In this document: one piece after another, positions 33,001-42,702 of the stretch
Layout of the letters: every line of letters starts with the position of its first letter
How positions within the stretch are numbered: the first letter of the stretch is position 1
DNA from: Pseudomonadota bacterium
GTDB taxonomy: Bacteria > Pseudomonadota > Alphaproteobacteria > Puniceispirillales > Marisalimonadaceae
NCBI GenBank assembly: GCA_027625145.1
Contig: JAQBXK010000007.1
Span: forward strand, 1-64,000
DNA: 64,000 nt
Direction: 5' to 3'
The notes under the pieces: generated by a model
What the model was told of the DNA's origin: nothing
What the model saw: the letters and a program-made list of their open reading frames with translations, nothing else
The model's database searches: none
Made by a program: the position numbers and the translations under genes

Positions 33001-34137
33001 ATGAATAAATTAACAATGATATTTGGGGCATTATTATTGATGTCTTCAGGATCTGTAAATGCAGACGGTCATAAGGTTAAAGTTGGAATGATTACTACTT
33101 TATCTGGAGGAGGCTCTGGATTAGGAATTGATGTAAGAGACGGTTTTATGCTTGCTGTTAAAAATAATAAAAATATTAGTGTAATCATCAAAGATGACCA
33201 AAGAAAACCTGATATTGCAGTTCAGTTAGCAGATAAAATGATACAGTCAGATAAAGTTGATGTTTTGACAGGAATAATCTGGTCAAATTTAGCTATGGCA
33301 GTTGTTCCTGCAACAGTTAATCAAGGAAAATTTTATCTGTCGCCTAATGCTGGCCCATCTGCTTTGGCTGGTAAAGGTTGTCATAAAAATTATTTTAACG
33401 TTGCTTGGCAAAATGATAACTTGCATGAAGCAGCTGGAGGATATGCAAACTCTGCAGGTTTTAAAAAATCTTTTATTCTTGCTCCTAATTACCCTGCTGG
33501 CAAAGATGCCCTTACAGGATATAAGAGATTTTTTAAAGGTGAACTTGCGGGTGAAATATATACTAAACTAGGTCAAAAAGATTATGCAGCTGAGATAGCT
33601 CAAATCAGAGCATCTGGAGCTGATAGCATTTTCTTTTTCTTGCCAGGGGGAATGGGCATAGGTTTTATGAAACAATTCTCTCAATCAGGAATTAAGATTC
33701 CGGTCGTAGGACCAGCTTTTTCCTTTGACCAAGGGATTCTTAAAGCAGTTGGTGATGCTGCGTTAGGTGTTAAAAACACATCACAATGGTCAAAGGATAT
33801 TAAAAACACAGCAAATCAAAAATTTGTAGATGATTTTAAATCTGCTTATGGAAGGTTGCCATCTTTATACGCATCTCAAGGTTACGATACAGGAAAACTT
33901 TTAATTTCTGCAATGTCTAAAGCAAAGATCAAAGATACTGATAAATTTAGAAATGAATTAAGAAAAGCTGATTTTTCATCAACTAGAGGTAAATTTAAGT
34001 TTTCTAAAAATCATCATCCAATACAAGATATATATGTTCGTGAAGTTATAAAGGAAGGTAAGATTTTAACCAATAAAATAATTTCAGTTGGGCTTAAAGA
34101 TCATTCAAATGTTTATGTTTCCGAATGTAAAATGTAA
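33001..34137 (+). CDS. ABC transporter substrate-binding protein, LivK-type (second system)
   Basis: A 378-residue periplasmic binding protein of the Leu/Ile/Val fold. The Sec signal peptide is residues 1-21 (ends SVNADG). The mature part starts KVKVGMITTLSGGGSGLGIDVRDG, with a ligand-loop serine/glycine run, and continues with VVPATVNQGKFYLSPNAGPSALAGKGCHKNYF. It resembles the branch linked to aromatic acids or amides, as much as amino acids. A strong ribosome site (GGGG at -8) precedes the ATG. A 12-bp hairpin follows its stop, before livH. Confidence 0.88.
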   Translation: MNKLTMIFGALLLMSSGSVNADGHKVKVGMITTLSGGGSGLGIDVRDGFMLAVKNNKNISVIIKDDQRKPDIAVQLADKMIQSDKVDVLTGIIWSNLAMAVVPATVNQGKFYLSPNAGPSALAGKGCHKNYFNVAWQNDNLHEAAGGYANSAGFKKSFILAPNYPAGKDALTGYKRFFKGELAGEIYTKLGQKDYAAEIAQIRASGADSIFFFLPGGMGIGFMKQFSQSGIKIPVVGPAFSFDQGILKAVGDAALGVKNTSQWSKDIKNTANQKFVDDFKSAYGRLPSLYASQGYDTGKLLISAMSKAKIKDTDKFRNELRKADFSSTRGKFKFSKNHHPIQDIYVREVIKEGKILTNKIISVGLKDHSNVYVSECKM

Positions 34138-34147
34138 AATAAATAAT

Positions 34148-34174
34148 AAGGCGAGTATTACTAATGCTCGCCTT
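34148..34174 (+). terminator. Hairpin between second livK and livH
   Basis: Arms AAGGCGAGTATT and AATGCTCGCCTT pair over 12 bp (one G-U) with a 3-nt loop, 10 bp after the binding-protein stop and 15 bp before the livH ATG. No long U tract follows, so mRNA protection or partial attenuation fits better than full termination. Confidence 0.7.
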
Positions 34175-34189
34175 GTTCATATAGTTTAA

Positions 34190-35110
34190 ATGGCACTCAT
34201 CTTATTCATAGAGCAACTTTTAAATGGCATCCAATTTGGAATAATGCTTTTTTTAATTTCTGCAGGATTAACTCTCATTTTTGGTGTAATGGGATTAATT
34301 AATCTTGCGCATGGTTCTTTTTATATGATAGGAGCTTTTGCTGCTAGCATTGTTGCTGGTTTGACCGGCTCTTTCTGGATTGCCTTGGCAGCAAGTTTAT
34401 CCGCTGCTGCAATTGCTGGAGTGTTAATTGAAGTTTTAATTATCAGGCATTTGTACAAAAGAGATCATTTAGATCAAGTCTTAGCTACTTTTGCCTTGAT
34501 ATTATTGTTATCTGAAGGTGTAAGATGGTTATTTGGAGCTTTTCCTTTATATCTAAATATCCCCAGTTCTTTGGATGGAAGTATTCTTCTGTCGTTTAAT
34601 ATAATTTATTCAAAATATAGAATGTTTATTATTTTAATAGGCATATTAATAGCATTAGGTCTCTATTTTTTGATTTCTAAAACTCGATTAGGAATTCGTA
34701 TAAGAGCCGGACAAAATGATCGTGAAATGATATCTGCCCTTGGAGTTGATATAAGCAAGCTTTATACAATTGTATTTGCAATAGGAGCAGCACTTGCAGG
34801 TTTGGCAGGGGCAATGATTGGAGCTATTCAATCCATTGAAGTCGGAATGGGTGAACCAGTTTTAATTTTAGCTTTTGTTGTCATAGTTATTGGAGGAATA
34901 GGATCTATTAAGGGAGCATTTATAGGTTCTATTTTAGTAGGAGTTACAGATACAATTGGAAGAGTTTTCTTGCCCACTTTTTTAAACTATTTTATGGATT
35001 CTTCAAATGCTTCATCATTGGGTTCTTCAATAGGTTCAATGTTAATATATATATTGATGGCATCCGTATTACTTCTAAAACCTTCTGGATTGTTTGGAAA
35101 GAGTGAGTAA
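34190..35110 (+). CDS. livH: ABC transporter permease, LivH-type (second system)
   Basis: A 306-residue membrane protein with about eight to nine helices. Family signatures: NGIQFGIMLFLISAGLTLIFGVMGLINLAHGSFYMIGAF at the start, the ATPase-contacting loop GIRIRAGQNDREMISALGVDISK, and the C-terminal LLKPSGLFGK. It follows the hairpin after livK and overlaps the next gene by one base (TAATG). Confidence 0.9.
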   Translation: MALILFIEQLLNGIQFGIMLFLISAGLTLIFGVMGLINLAHGSFYMIGAFAASIVAGLTGSFWIALAASLSAAAIAGVLIEVLIIRHLYKRDHLDQVLATFALILLLSEGVRWLFGAFPLYLNIPSSLDGSILLSFNIIYSKYRMFIILIGILIALGLYFLISKTRLGIRIRAGQNDREMISALGVDISKLYTIVFAIGAALAGLAGAMIGAIQSIEVGMGEPVLILAFVVIVIGGIGSIKGAFIGSILVGVTDTIGRVFLPTFLNYFMDSSNASSLGSSIGSMLIYILMASVLLLKPSGLFGKSE

Positions 35111-36090
35111 TGATTAAAGAACAATTTTTTAATAAATGGGTTTTTTTATTGTTATTAATTATTCCAGCAATTGGAATAATATTTAATGAACCTTACTATA
35201 TTACTTTAGCTACTAAAGTAATTATTTTAGGGATTGCAGGAATTGGATTAAACTTAGCTCTTGGTTATGGAGGACTTATCTCTTTTGGGCATGCAGCTTT
35301 TTTTGGAATTGGGGGATATGTTGCTGCTATAATGTCAAAGCACGCTCTGAATGGAGAGCTTTTATTTGAGATACCATTAGCTATTTCGGGTACATCAGAA
35401 ATGTTAATTATTTGGCCATTAGCTATTATCATTAGTGCTTTTTTCTCTTTGTTAATAGGATTGCTTTCATTAAGAACAAGCGGGGTCTATTTCATAATGA
35501 TTACTTTAGCGTTTGCTCAAATGTTATATTATTTCTCTATTAGTTGGCCTAGTTATGGAGGAGAAGATGGGCTTTCTATGCATATGAGAAATACTCTACC
35601 GTTTATTAATACAATGAACCCACTAAACTTTTTTTTAATTTGTTTGGTATGGTTTTTTATCGCAATATTTATTACTTCTAAGTTAATTAACTCTCCTTAT
35701 GGTATGGCATTACAGGCTACAAAACAAAATGAAGAAAGAGTTAAATCTGTTGGCATAGAAACGTTTAAAGTTAAACTAATAGTTTTCGTTTTTTCAGGGG
35801 CTATAACAGGTTTAGCGGGATCTCTATATGCAGACTTAAATAGATTTGTAAGTCCTTCAATGCTTAATTGGCATACTTCAGGAGAAATTATGGTGTTTGT
35901 AATTCTTGGCGGAATAGCCAGGATTTATGGCCCTTTACTTGGAGCAGCTTTTTTTATAATTTTAGAACAAACTCTTGGACTTTATACAGAGAATTGGCAA
36001 TTTTGGTTAGGTTTAATTTTAATTTTGGAAATTCTTTTCGCACGTTCTGGTATAATGGGTCTTTTTGATAAAAAAATAAATTATGAATAA
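35110..36090 (+). CDS. livM: ABC transporter permease, LivM-type (second system)
   Basis: A 326-residue membrane protein of the LivM family with about ten helices: GLNLALGYGGLISFGHAAFFGIGGYVAA near residue 50, LSLRTSGVYFIMITLAFAQM near 120, and the coupling loop GMALQATKQNEERVKSVGIETFKVK near 200. Its start overlaps the livH stop by one base and it overlaps livG by 8 bp, so translation is coupled through the block. Confidence 0.9.
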   Translation: MIKEQFFNKWVFLLLLIIPAIGIIFNEPYYITLATKVIILGIAGIGLNLALGYGGLISFGHAAFFGIGGYVAAIMSKHALNGELLFEIPLAISGTSEMLIIWPLAIIISAFFSLLIGLLSLRTSGVYFIMITLAFAQMLYYFSISWPSYGGEDGLSMHMRNTLPFINTMNPLNFFLICLVWFFIAIFITSKLINSPYGMALQATKQNEERVKSVGIETFKVKLIVFVFSGAITGLAGSLYADLNRFVSPSMLNWHTSGEIMVFVILGGIARIYGPLLGAAFFIILEQTLGLYTENWQFWLGLILILEILFARSGIMGLFDKKINYE

Positions 36091-36835
36091 TCAGATTTTA
36101 AATATAACAAATCTATCAAAATCATTTGGTGCTTTTAAAGTTACTGATCAAATTACTATTGATTTAAAATTTAACGAAATTCATGCTTTGATTGGACCAA
36201 ATGGAGCGGGAAAATCAACATTAATTAAGCAGATTGTTGGAACGGTTAAACATGATATGGGTTCCATAATCTTAGATCAAGAAGATATTACAGATCTAAA
36301 TGACGTAGAAAGAGCGAAGATAGGTATATCAAGAACATTTCAAGTTTCATCTATTATTCCAAAATTTACAGCTTTAGAAAATATAGTTCTTTCTCTTTTA
36401 GAAAAATCACAAAAAACATTTCAATTATTTAAGAGTTTAAATAGCAACAGCAAACTTTTTTCTGAAGCAAAAGAAATACTTTTACAAATAGAATTAGAGG
36501 ATAGAAGTAAGGTGATAGCGTCAGAATTAAGCCATGGTGAAAGAAGGAAACTGGAAGTTGGTTTAGCTCTTGCAATGAAACCAAAGGTATTTTTGTTTGA
36601 TGAACCTATGGCAGGTCTAGATGAAATAGGTACTAAAATGATGATTAATTTATTTCAAAGAATTAAATTAAACTCTCCTATTTTATTAATTGAGCATGAT
36701 ATGGATGCTGTTTTTGCTCTTGCTGATAGGGTATCCGTTATAGTGTATGGAAAAATTGTTGCTACGGGAACTGTAGAGGAAATAAAAGCTAATCCTATAG
36801 TCCATGATGTTTATTTAGGCTATGAAATTACATGA
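36083..36835 (+). CDS. livG: ABC transporter ATP-binding protein, LivG-type (second system)
   Basis: A 250-residue ATPase: Walker A GPNGAGKST near residue 39, a LivG-like degenerate signature LSHGERRKLEVGLAL, Walker B VFLFDEPMAGL and the switch histidine in LIEHDMDAVF. The gene overlaps livM by 8 bp and livF by 4 bp (ATGA), so it is translated in step with both. Confidence 0.9.
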   Translation: MNNQILNITNLSKSFGAFKVTDQITIDLKFNEIHALIGPNGAGKSTLIKQIVGTVKHDMGSIILDQEDITDLNDVERAKIGISRTFQVSSIIPKFTALENIVLSLLEKSQKTFQLFKSLNSNSKLFSEAKEILLQIELEDRSKVIASELSHGERRKLEVGLALAMKPKVFLFDEPMAGLDEIGTKMMINLFQRIKLNSPILLIEHDMDAVFALADRVSVIVYGKIVATGTVEEIKANPIVHDVYLGYEIT

Positions 36836-37521
36836 GTTTTCTTTTAGAAATAAAATCACTTAAATCATGGTATGGAGCAAGCCAAGCCTTATTTGATGTA
36901 AATTTAGAAATTAAAAAAGGTGAAGTTGTAGCTTTGCTTGGTAGAAATGGTATGGGAAAAACAACAACTGTTAATTCAGTTTGTGGTTTAATGCATAGAT
37001 ATGAAGGTGATATAAATTTTGATGGTTTTTCATTATCTGGACAGCCTAGCTTTAAAATTGCTCAAAATGGTATTGGTTTAGTTCCAGAAGGTAGAAGGGT
37101 ATTTTCAAACTTAACGGTTTTAGAGAACTTAATTGCAACGGCAAGAGATGGTGATTGGTCATTGGAGGATATCTACAATTTATTTCCAAGGTTACAAGAA
37201 AGAAATTATCAATTAGCTTCATCTTTATCAGGTGGAGAACAGCAAATGTTGGTTATTGGAAGAGCTTTAATGACAAATCCAAAACTATTAATTTTAGATG
37301 AAGCAACTGAAGGTCTTTCTCCAACTGTTAGATCTGAAATTTGGAAGGTCATAGAACAGTTAAAATCAAAAAATATATCTATATTAATTATAGATAAATC
37401 ACTTAAACAATTATTAGCATTGGCAGATAATTTTTATATTCTTGAAAAAGGAAAAACCGTGTGGAATGGAGCCTCCAAAAAACTTACAAATGAAATTGCT
37501 CAAAAATTTTTAGGGGTTTAG
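36832..37521 (+). CDS. livF: ABC transporter ATP-binding protein, LivF-type (second system)
   Basis: A 229-residue ATPase of normal LivF length: Walker A GRNGMGKTT near residue 37, signature SLSGGEQQMLVIGRAL, Walker B LLILDEATEGLSP. The motif EATEGLSP and the switch region IIDKSLKQLL (lysine where most LivF have a glutamine or histidine after the acidic residue) match a sub-branch seen with aromatic-acid or amide importers. It is the last gene of the operon and converges on the aminotransferase with a 41-bp gap. Confidence 0.9.
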   Translation: MSFLLEIKSLKSWYGASQALFDVNLEIKKGEVVALLGRNGMGKTTTVNSVCGLMHRYEGDINFDGFSLSGQPSFKIAQNGIGLVPEGRRVFSNLTVLENLIATARDGDWSLEDIYNLFPRLQERNYQLASSLSGGEQQMLVIGRALMTNPKLLILDEATEGLSPTVRSEIWKVIEQLKSKNISILIIDKSLKQLLALADNFYILEKGKTVWNGASKKLTNEIAQKFLGV

Positions 37522-37562
37522 TTAAAGAAACTCATAATAGTTATTTTTCTTTAGATTAAAAT

Positions 37563-38900
37563 TTATTTATATTCATCACATACATTTTCAATTGTAGATT
37601 TTAATTTAATTGAAATTTCATTAATTTCATTCTCATTAATTATAAAGGGTGGAGCTAGCAAAATATGATCACCTATACTACCATCAATTGTGCCTTGCAT
37701 CGGATAACAAATTAAACCTATATTTAATGCTTCTTTTTTAATTTTATTAGCAATATTAAATTTCTTAGGAAATGGTTCTTTAGTAGACTTGTTTTTAACT
37801 ATTTCTATTCCTCTAAATAGACCTCTTCCTCTAATATCGCCTACAAATTGATTTTGGCCAATAACTCTTTGTAAAGTTCTTTGAAGAATATTTCCCTTTT
37901 CTTTTACTTGTTTGCACATATCTTCATCTATTAACTTTGTTAAAACTGCTAGCGAAGCAGCACAAGCAATAGGATGGCCTAGGTATGTATGGCCATGTTG
38001 AAAAAAGCCACTTCCATTTGATATCGCGTCATATATATAATCTTGACACATCATTGCCCCAATAGGTTGATATCCAGCTCCCAAACCTTTAGCTATAGTA
38101 ATAATATCAGGTATTATTTTTTCTTCATCACATGCAAATAATGAACCTGTTCTCCCCATTCCACACATCACCTCATCAAGAATGAGTAATATGCCGTATT
38201 TGTCACATATTTCTCGAATACGCTTGAAGTAACCTGGTACAGCCGTTACTGCGCCAGCTGTAGCTCCAACAACTGTTTCTGCAATAAAAGCCATAACATT
38301 TTTTGCGCCAAGAGTTCTTATCTCATCTTCAAGTTCATTAGCGACTCTTAATCCATATTCCGTTTCAGTTTCATTATTATTTTTATTACGGTATGGATAA
38401 CAAGGAGAAATAGAACTAGTTTCAAGCATAATTTTTTCAAAGTAGGTTTTACGTGTAATATTTCCTCCCGCAGCAAGAGCACCTAATGTGTTTCCATGGT
38501 AACTTTGTTTTCTAGAAATAATTCGATGTCTTTCAGGTTCACCAATTTCAACAAAATATTGTCTGGCTAATTTTAAAGAAGCTTCCACAGCTTCTGATCC
38601 ACTTGAAACAAAATATACTTTATTGATACCTTCAGGAGAATTGTTAGCTAGAAGAGTTGCTAATTTTTCTGCAGGATCGTTGGTAAAAAAAGAAGTGTGT
38701 GCAAATGCTAATTCTTCTGTCTGTTTAATTATAGCTTTTCTAATAGTTTCATCAGAATGACCAAGACATGAAACAGCAGCTCCGCCTGAGGCATCAAGAT
38801 ATCGTTTACCATTTTTATCAATTATATAACAGCCATCACCTTTAACTGCAAAAGGTAAATCATAATTAGTATGGCGAGGGAAAACATGGCTAGTTTTCAT
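37563..38900 (-). CDS. Class III (omega) aminotransferase
   Basis: A 445-residue fold-type I PLP enzyme of the class III aminotransferases. PLP residues are visible: Lys271 in TIAKGLGAGYQP, Asp242 in LILDEVMCGMGRTG, and the phosphate loop SSGSEAVEASLKLARQ near 99-114. It moves an amino group from an omega-amino acid or amine to pyruvate or 2-oxoglutarate. It abuts the TRAP permease gene with no gap, so the amine taken up by that TRAP is a plausible substrate. Exact substrate unknown. Confidence 0.88.
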   Translation of the reverse strand: MKTSHVFPRHTNYDLPFAVKGDGCYIIDKNGKRYLDASGGAAVSCLGHSDETIRKAIIKQTEELAFAHTSFFTNDPAEKLATLLANNSPEGINKVYFVSSGSEAVEASLKLARQYFVEIGEPERHRIISRKQSYHGNTLGALAAGGNITRKTYFEKIMLETSSISPCYPYRNKNNNETETEYGLRVANELEDEIRTLGAKNVMAFIAETVVGATAGAVTAVPGYFKRIREICDKYGILLILDEVMCGMGRTGSLFACDEEKIIPDIITIAKGLGAGYQPIGAMMCQDYIYDAISNGSGFFQHGHTYLGHPIACAASLAVLTKLIDEDMCKQVKEKGNILQRTLQRVIGQNQFVGDIRGRGLFRGIEIVKNKSTKEPFPKKFNIANKIKKEALNIGLICYPMQGTIDGSIGDHILLAPPFIINENEINEISIKLKSTIENVCDEYK

Positions 38901-41516
38901 TTAAGATTCCTTTTTTAGTTTTTTCCTTCGTGTATATTGATTGAAGTATATTAAAATTAATATCAACAAAGAAGGTAGGTAAAAAATCTCTTTCATTAAT
39001 CTATCAGTTTTTTTAATATAAATTGTTTTTAAAACAACTGGTTGATCCGCATAAAAGTCAAAAGTTCTCATTTCTTGAAATAGAGCACTTCCAGGTAATG
39101 GCTCTTCAATTAAGGCTTCTCCATTTTGAATATTTAAAATCAATCCGGCATCTTTTATTCTTTCATCAATGTTTAGTTTTTCATTAAATATAATGATTGA
39201 ATTTCTTTTTATTAATTTTTCTGGATTATCAAAATCAGGCCCTAAAAACTCTACTCTAACGGAGATATTTCCAGATAAGTTAATAGGTGATTTATCATTT
39301 GTAATTAATTGAACAATTTTGTTTCCTGGGAACTCAATGAAGGGCGATTGGACTTTATCTAGCCAAAAATCAGGCCTAAAGAGGCTAAACGCAATTACAA
39401 TAAGCAATATTGATTCATATAATTTATTCTTAACTAACATATGATTTTGAATTGCTGAACAAAAAGCTAGCATCGCAAGAATAACTGTAATAACAACTAT
39501 TATTCCATCAAAAAAATTAACATTAATTAAAAGAATATCAGTATTAAAAATAAACATAAATGGAAGTATGGCGGTCCTGATATCATAACTAAAACCTTGT
39601 ATACCCGTCTTTATAGGATCCCCTTTTGATATTGCTGCTGCAGCAAAAGCAGCTAATCCAACAGGAGGAGTGTCATCGGCTAAAATACCAAAGTAAAATA
39701 CAAAAAGATGTACTGCTACTAAAGGGACAATTAACCCATTTTGAGCCCCTACCATAACTATGACGGGTGCCATCAATGAAGAAACAACAATATAGTTTGC
39801 AGTCGTAGGAAGACCCATTCCTAATATTAAGCTCATAAAAGCTACTAGGATAAGCATAACAACTAAATTACCTGATGAAACATTTTCTACAAATTCACCT
39901 ATAAACTGATGTGCTCCAGTTAATGATACAGTGCCAATAATAACTCCAGCTATTCCAGTTGCTATTGCAATAGTAATCATGCTTTTCGCACCTTTTTCTA
40001 AGCCTTGAAGCAAGTCGCAAATACCATTTTTCCATAATTTATAACTTATATGTTGCTTTCTAAAAAAAGCTTTTAATGGTCGTTGAGTTAATAATACAAA
40101 AATAATAGACAGGCTTGCCCAATAAGCTGATAGGGAAGGTGATAATCTACTAACTAAAACACACCATAATAATACAATGATTGGTAAAAGATAATAATAG
40201 CCGGTGATTGCTATAGATTGAACAGTAGGCAAATTTTTCATTTCTTCATCATTTAAACCTAAAGTTAAGTCAGGGTTTTTAGATGCGCGCCATATAAAAA
40301 AAATATAGAAACTAATAAAAATAATAACAGCTGATATAAATGTTATGATTGGATCAATGTTGTTTGTCCAAGAGAATAAAATATTTATAATAGTTCCCAG
40401 CAAGCTAACTATTATAAAGCCAATTAAAAATCCTGTAAATTTTCTTAAAAAAGACTTTGATGGAGTATCTCTTTTAAGACCCGTTAAGCCTAATTTTATT
40501 ACTTCAAGATGTACAATATAAAAAAGAGCAACATATGATGCAAGTGCAGGCAAAGCCGCGTATTTAATAAGTTCATAGTAGCTAACATCTGTGAACTCTG
40601 AAATTAAAAAGGCTGCAGCTCCCATAACAGGAGGTGTTAATTGACCATTAGTAGAAGATGCTACTTCTATAGCCCCAGCTTTTTCAGCAGAGAGGCCAGT
40701 TTTTTTCATAAGTGGAATTGTAAATGTTCCAGTAGTGACTACATTGGCAATTGATGATCCTGAATAAATACCAGACAACCCAGAAGCAACAACAGCTGCT
40801 TTTGCTGGGCCTCCTCTAAGGTGTCCTAAGGCCGCGAAAGATAGTTTAATGAAATAATTTCCAGCACCAGATTTTTCTAATAAAGCTCCGAATAGGACAA
40901 ATAAAAAGATCATAGAAGTTGATACTCCTAAAGCAACGCCAAATACTCCTTCTGTTTGCATCCAAAAATGCCAAGAAGCTTTATTAAGGGAAGCTCCTTT
41001 CCATTTCATTGTTTCGGGAATAAAATCAAGATGACCAAACATGACATAGAATATAAATAAACTAGCTACTACTAATAATGGTAATCCAAGAGATCTGTAA
41101 ACAGCAATTCCTATGCATAAGATCCCTGTAATTGAAAAGAATACATCAAAATTAGTTGGTAATCCTGCTCTATTAGAAATATCTAATTTAAATATATATA
41201 AATACAAACAAGCCGAAACAGCAAGAAAAGCTAATATCAATTGGTTTAATTTATCTACGTATGGGTTGATTTTATTTATGACTGGATAAGCTAACAAGCA
41301 TAACCCTAAGCCAAAGGCTAAGTGTATTTGTCTAGCTTCTTGCCCATTAAAAACTAAATTTAATTTAGTTAGGGCACTTAAATAAAAAGGGAAATCTGAG
41401 GCAATCCAAAGTTGAAATAATGACCATATTATACAAATTAAAGAAATAACCTTACCAAAGGATGGTTCTCGTTGATTATAATTATGAGGAGATGAAATTG
41501 CTTTAAAGTACTTCAT
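38901..41516 (-). CDS. TRAP transporter fused permease (4TM-12TM) with DUF3394
   Basis: An 871-residue membrane protein in which the small DctQ-like and large DctM-like TRAP subunits are joined. The DctM part contains the family motifs SGIYSGSSIANVVTTGTFTIPLMKKTG near 250 and LILGMGLPTTANYIVVSSLMAP near 555, with VHLFVFYFGILADDTPPVGLAAF after it. The C-terminal 180 residues form a mostly soluble DUF3394-type region followed by a last helix. This fused form works with TAXI binding proteins, as encoded just upstream (96-bp gap with a hairpin). It is a sodium or proton-driven importer. Confidence 0.92.
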   Translation of the reverse strand: MKYFKAISSPHNYNQREPSFGKVISLICIIWSLFQLWIASDFPFYLSALTKLNLVFNGQEARQIHLAFGLGLCLLAYPVINKINPYVDKLNQLILAFLAVSACLYLYIFKLDISNRAGLPTNFDVFFSITGILCIGIAVYRSLGLPLLVVASLFIFYVMFGHLDFIPETMKWKGASLNKASWHFWMQTEGVFGVALGVSTSMIFLFVLFGALLEKSGAGNYFIKLSFAALGHLRGGPAKAAVVASGLSGIYSGSSIANVVTTGTFTIPLMKKTGLSAEKAGAIEVASSTNGQLTPPVMGAAAFLISEFTDVSYYELIKYAALPALASYVALFYIVHLEVIKLGLTGLKRDTPSKSFLRKFTGFLIGFIIVSLLGTIINILFSWTNNIDPIITFISAVIIFISFYIFFIWRASKNPDLTLGLNDEEMKNLPTVQSIAITGYYYLLPIIVLLWCVLVSRLSPSLSAYWASLSIIFVLLTQRPLKAFFRKQHISYKLWKNGICDLLQGLEKGAKSMITIAIATGIAGVIIGTVSLTGAHQFIGEFVENVSSGNLVVMLILVAFMSLILGMGLPTTANYIVVSSLMAPVIVMVGAQNGLIVPLVAVHLFVFYFGILADDTPPVGLAAFAAAAISKGDPIKTGIQGFSYDIRTAILPFMFIFNTDILLINVNFFDGIIVVITVILAMLAFCSAIQNHMLVKNKLYESILLIVIAFSLFRPDFWLDKVQSPFIEFPGNKIVQLITNDKSPINLSGNISVRVEFLGPDFDNPEKLIKRNSIIIFNEKLNIDERIKDAGLILNIQNGEALIEEPLPGSALFQEMRTFDFYADQPVVLKTIYIKKTDRLMKEIFYLPSLLILILIYFNQYTRRKKLKKES

Positions 41517-41580
41517 ATTATTAGATTTCTATGCAAGACGTTTTATCAATTACAATAAAATTATTAATATAAATATTTTA

Positions 41581-41605
41581 GCGCAGACATTACAAACGTC
41601 TGCGC
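41581..41605 (-). terminator. Hairpin between TAXI binding protein and TRAP permease
   Basis: GCGCAGAC and GTCTGCGC pair over 8 GC-rich bp with a 9-nt loop, 7 bp after the binding-protein stop. It is one of the most GC-rich elements in any gap of the window. No U tract follows, so mRNA stabilisation or attenuation is more likely than full termination. Confidence 0.68.
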
Positions 41606-41612
41606 AATTTTA

Positions 41613-42581
41613 TTACATCCAACCACGTTCTTTATAATATTTAATAGCTCCAGGATGAAGGGGAGCAGATAATCCATCTTTAATCATTTGTTTCTCATTC
41701 AAATTTTTAAATGCTGGATGCAACTTTTTAAAGTCAGAAAAGTTATCAAATGTTGCTTTTACAATTGTGTATACAACTTTCTCAGATACGTCTGAAGATG
41801 TTATAACAGTAGCTCCTACACCAAATGTAGTTGTTTTATTAGGAGATCCTGTATACATGCCTGCTGGAACTTCGGCTACTCTATAAAATGAGTTGTCTTT
41901 AATTAATTTATCAATAGGAGCTCCTTTTACAGAAACTAATTGAACGTCACAGCTAGATGCAGCTTCTTTAACCGCGGCTGCAGGATGTCCTACTGTATAA
42001 ATCATTGCTTCTATCTTGCCGTCACAAATGGCTTGTGCCATTTCAGAACCTTTAAGTTCGGCAGCTAAAGAAAAATCACTCATTTTCATTCCGAATGATT
42101 CCATTACAACTTCCATTGTAGCTCTTTGTCCAGAACCAGGATTTCCAACGTTAACTTTTTTCCCTTTTAATCCCTCAAAAGAAGTTATCCCAGAATCTTT
42201 TCTCACAATTAACGTGAATGGTTCTGGATGGACTGAGAAAACAGCACGAAGTTTACTAAATTTACCTTTATCTTTAAATTTTGACGTTCCATGATAGGCA
42301 TGAAATTGCCAATCAGATTGAGCAACTCCAAATTCTAATTCGCCAGCACGAACAGTATTAATATTATATACTGAACCACCGGTTGATTCTGCAGAGCAGC
42401 GTATACCATGTGATTTTCTATCCTTGTTAACTAGTCTGCAAATAGCTCCGCCAGTTGGATAATAAACGCCAGTAACTCCGCCTGTACCTATAGACACAAA
42501 CTTTTGAGCAGATGCTTCAGTCATTGTTATAGCTGCAAAGCCTGCAACTATTACTCCCACTATTAGTTTTTTAAAATTCAT
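41613..42581 (-). CDS. TAXI-family TRAP transporter substrate-binding protein
   Basis: A 322-residue periplasmic protein with a Sec signal (residues 1-25, ending EASAQ). The TAXI family hallmarks are at the mature N-terminus: [25 protein letters not shown], then [29 protein letters not shown], and [22 protein letters not shown]. It captures the substrate for the fused TRAP permease. Known TAXI ligands include amino acids such as glutamate and other small acids; here the aminotransferase suggests an amino compound. The RpiR-family regulator is divergent. Confidence 0.92.
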   Translation of the reverse strand: MNFKKLIVGVIVAGFAAITMTEASAQKFVSIGTGGVTGVYYPTGGAICRLVNKDRKSHGIRCSAESTGGSVYNINTVRAGELEFGVAQSDWQFHAYHGTSKFKDKGKFSKLRAVFSVHPEPFTLIVRKDSGITSFEGLKGKKVNVGNPGSGQRATMEVVMESFGMKMSDFSLAAELKGSEMAQAICDGKIEAMIYTVGHPAAAVKEAASSCDVQLVSVKGAPIDKLIKDNSFYRVAEVPAGMYTGSPNKTTTFGVGATVITSSDVSEKVVYTIVKATFDNFSDFKKLHPAFKNLNEKQMIKDGLSAPLHPGAIKYYKERGWM

Positions 42582-42606
42582 AATATTCCTCCCATATTGA
42601 ATTAAT

Positions 42607-42616
42607 AATGTACATT
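42607..42616. promoter_or_regulatory. Candidate regulator site, TAXI side
   Basis: AATGTACATT is a perfect 10-bp palindrome 26 bp upstream of the TAXI gene start, in the intergenic region divergent with the RpiR-family gene. It shares the ATGT...ACAT core with the larger palindrome at 42668. Paired palindromes in a regulator-target divergent gap are typical operators; binding is inferred. Confidence 0.4.
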
Positions 42617-42667
42617 ACACTACAACAACGAATATAAAAAACAATTGTTATATTTTAAAATAAAATG

Positions 42668-42679
42668 TTACATATGTAA
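42668..42679. promoter_or_regulatory. Candidate regulator site, regulator side
   Basis: TTACATATGTAA is a perfect 12-bp palindrome, 24 bp upstream of the RpiR-family start codon and flanked by TG on the left and TA on the right. Distance between the two palindrome centres is about 62 bp, nearly six helical turns, which would permit looping. Autoregulation plus control of the TAXI operon is my inference. Confidence 0.45.
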
Positions 42680-42702
42680 TATAACTATTATTCAAGGATT
42701 GC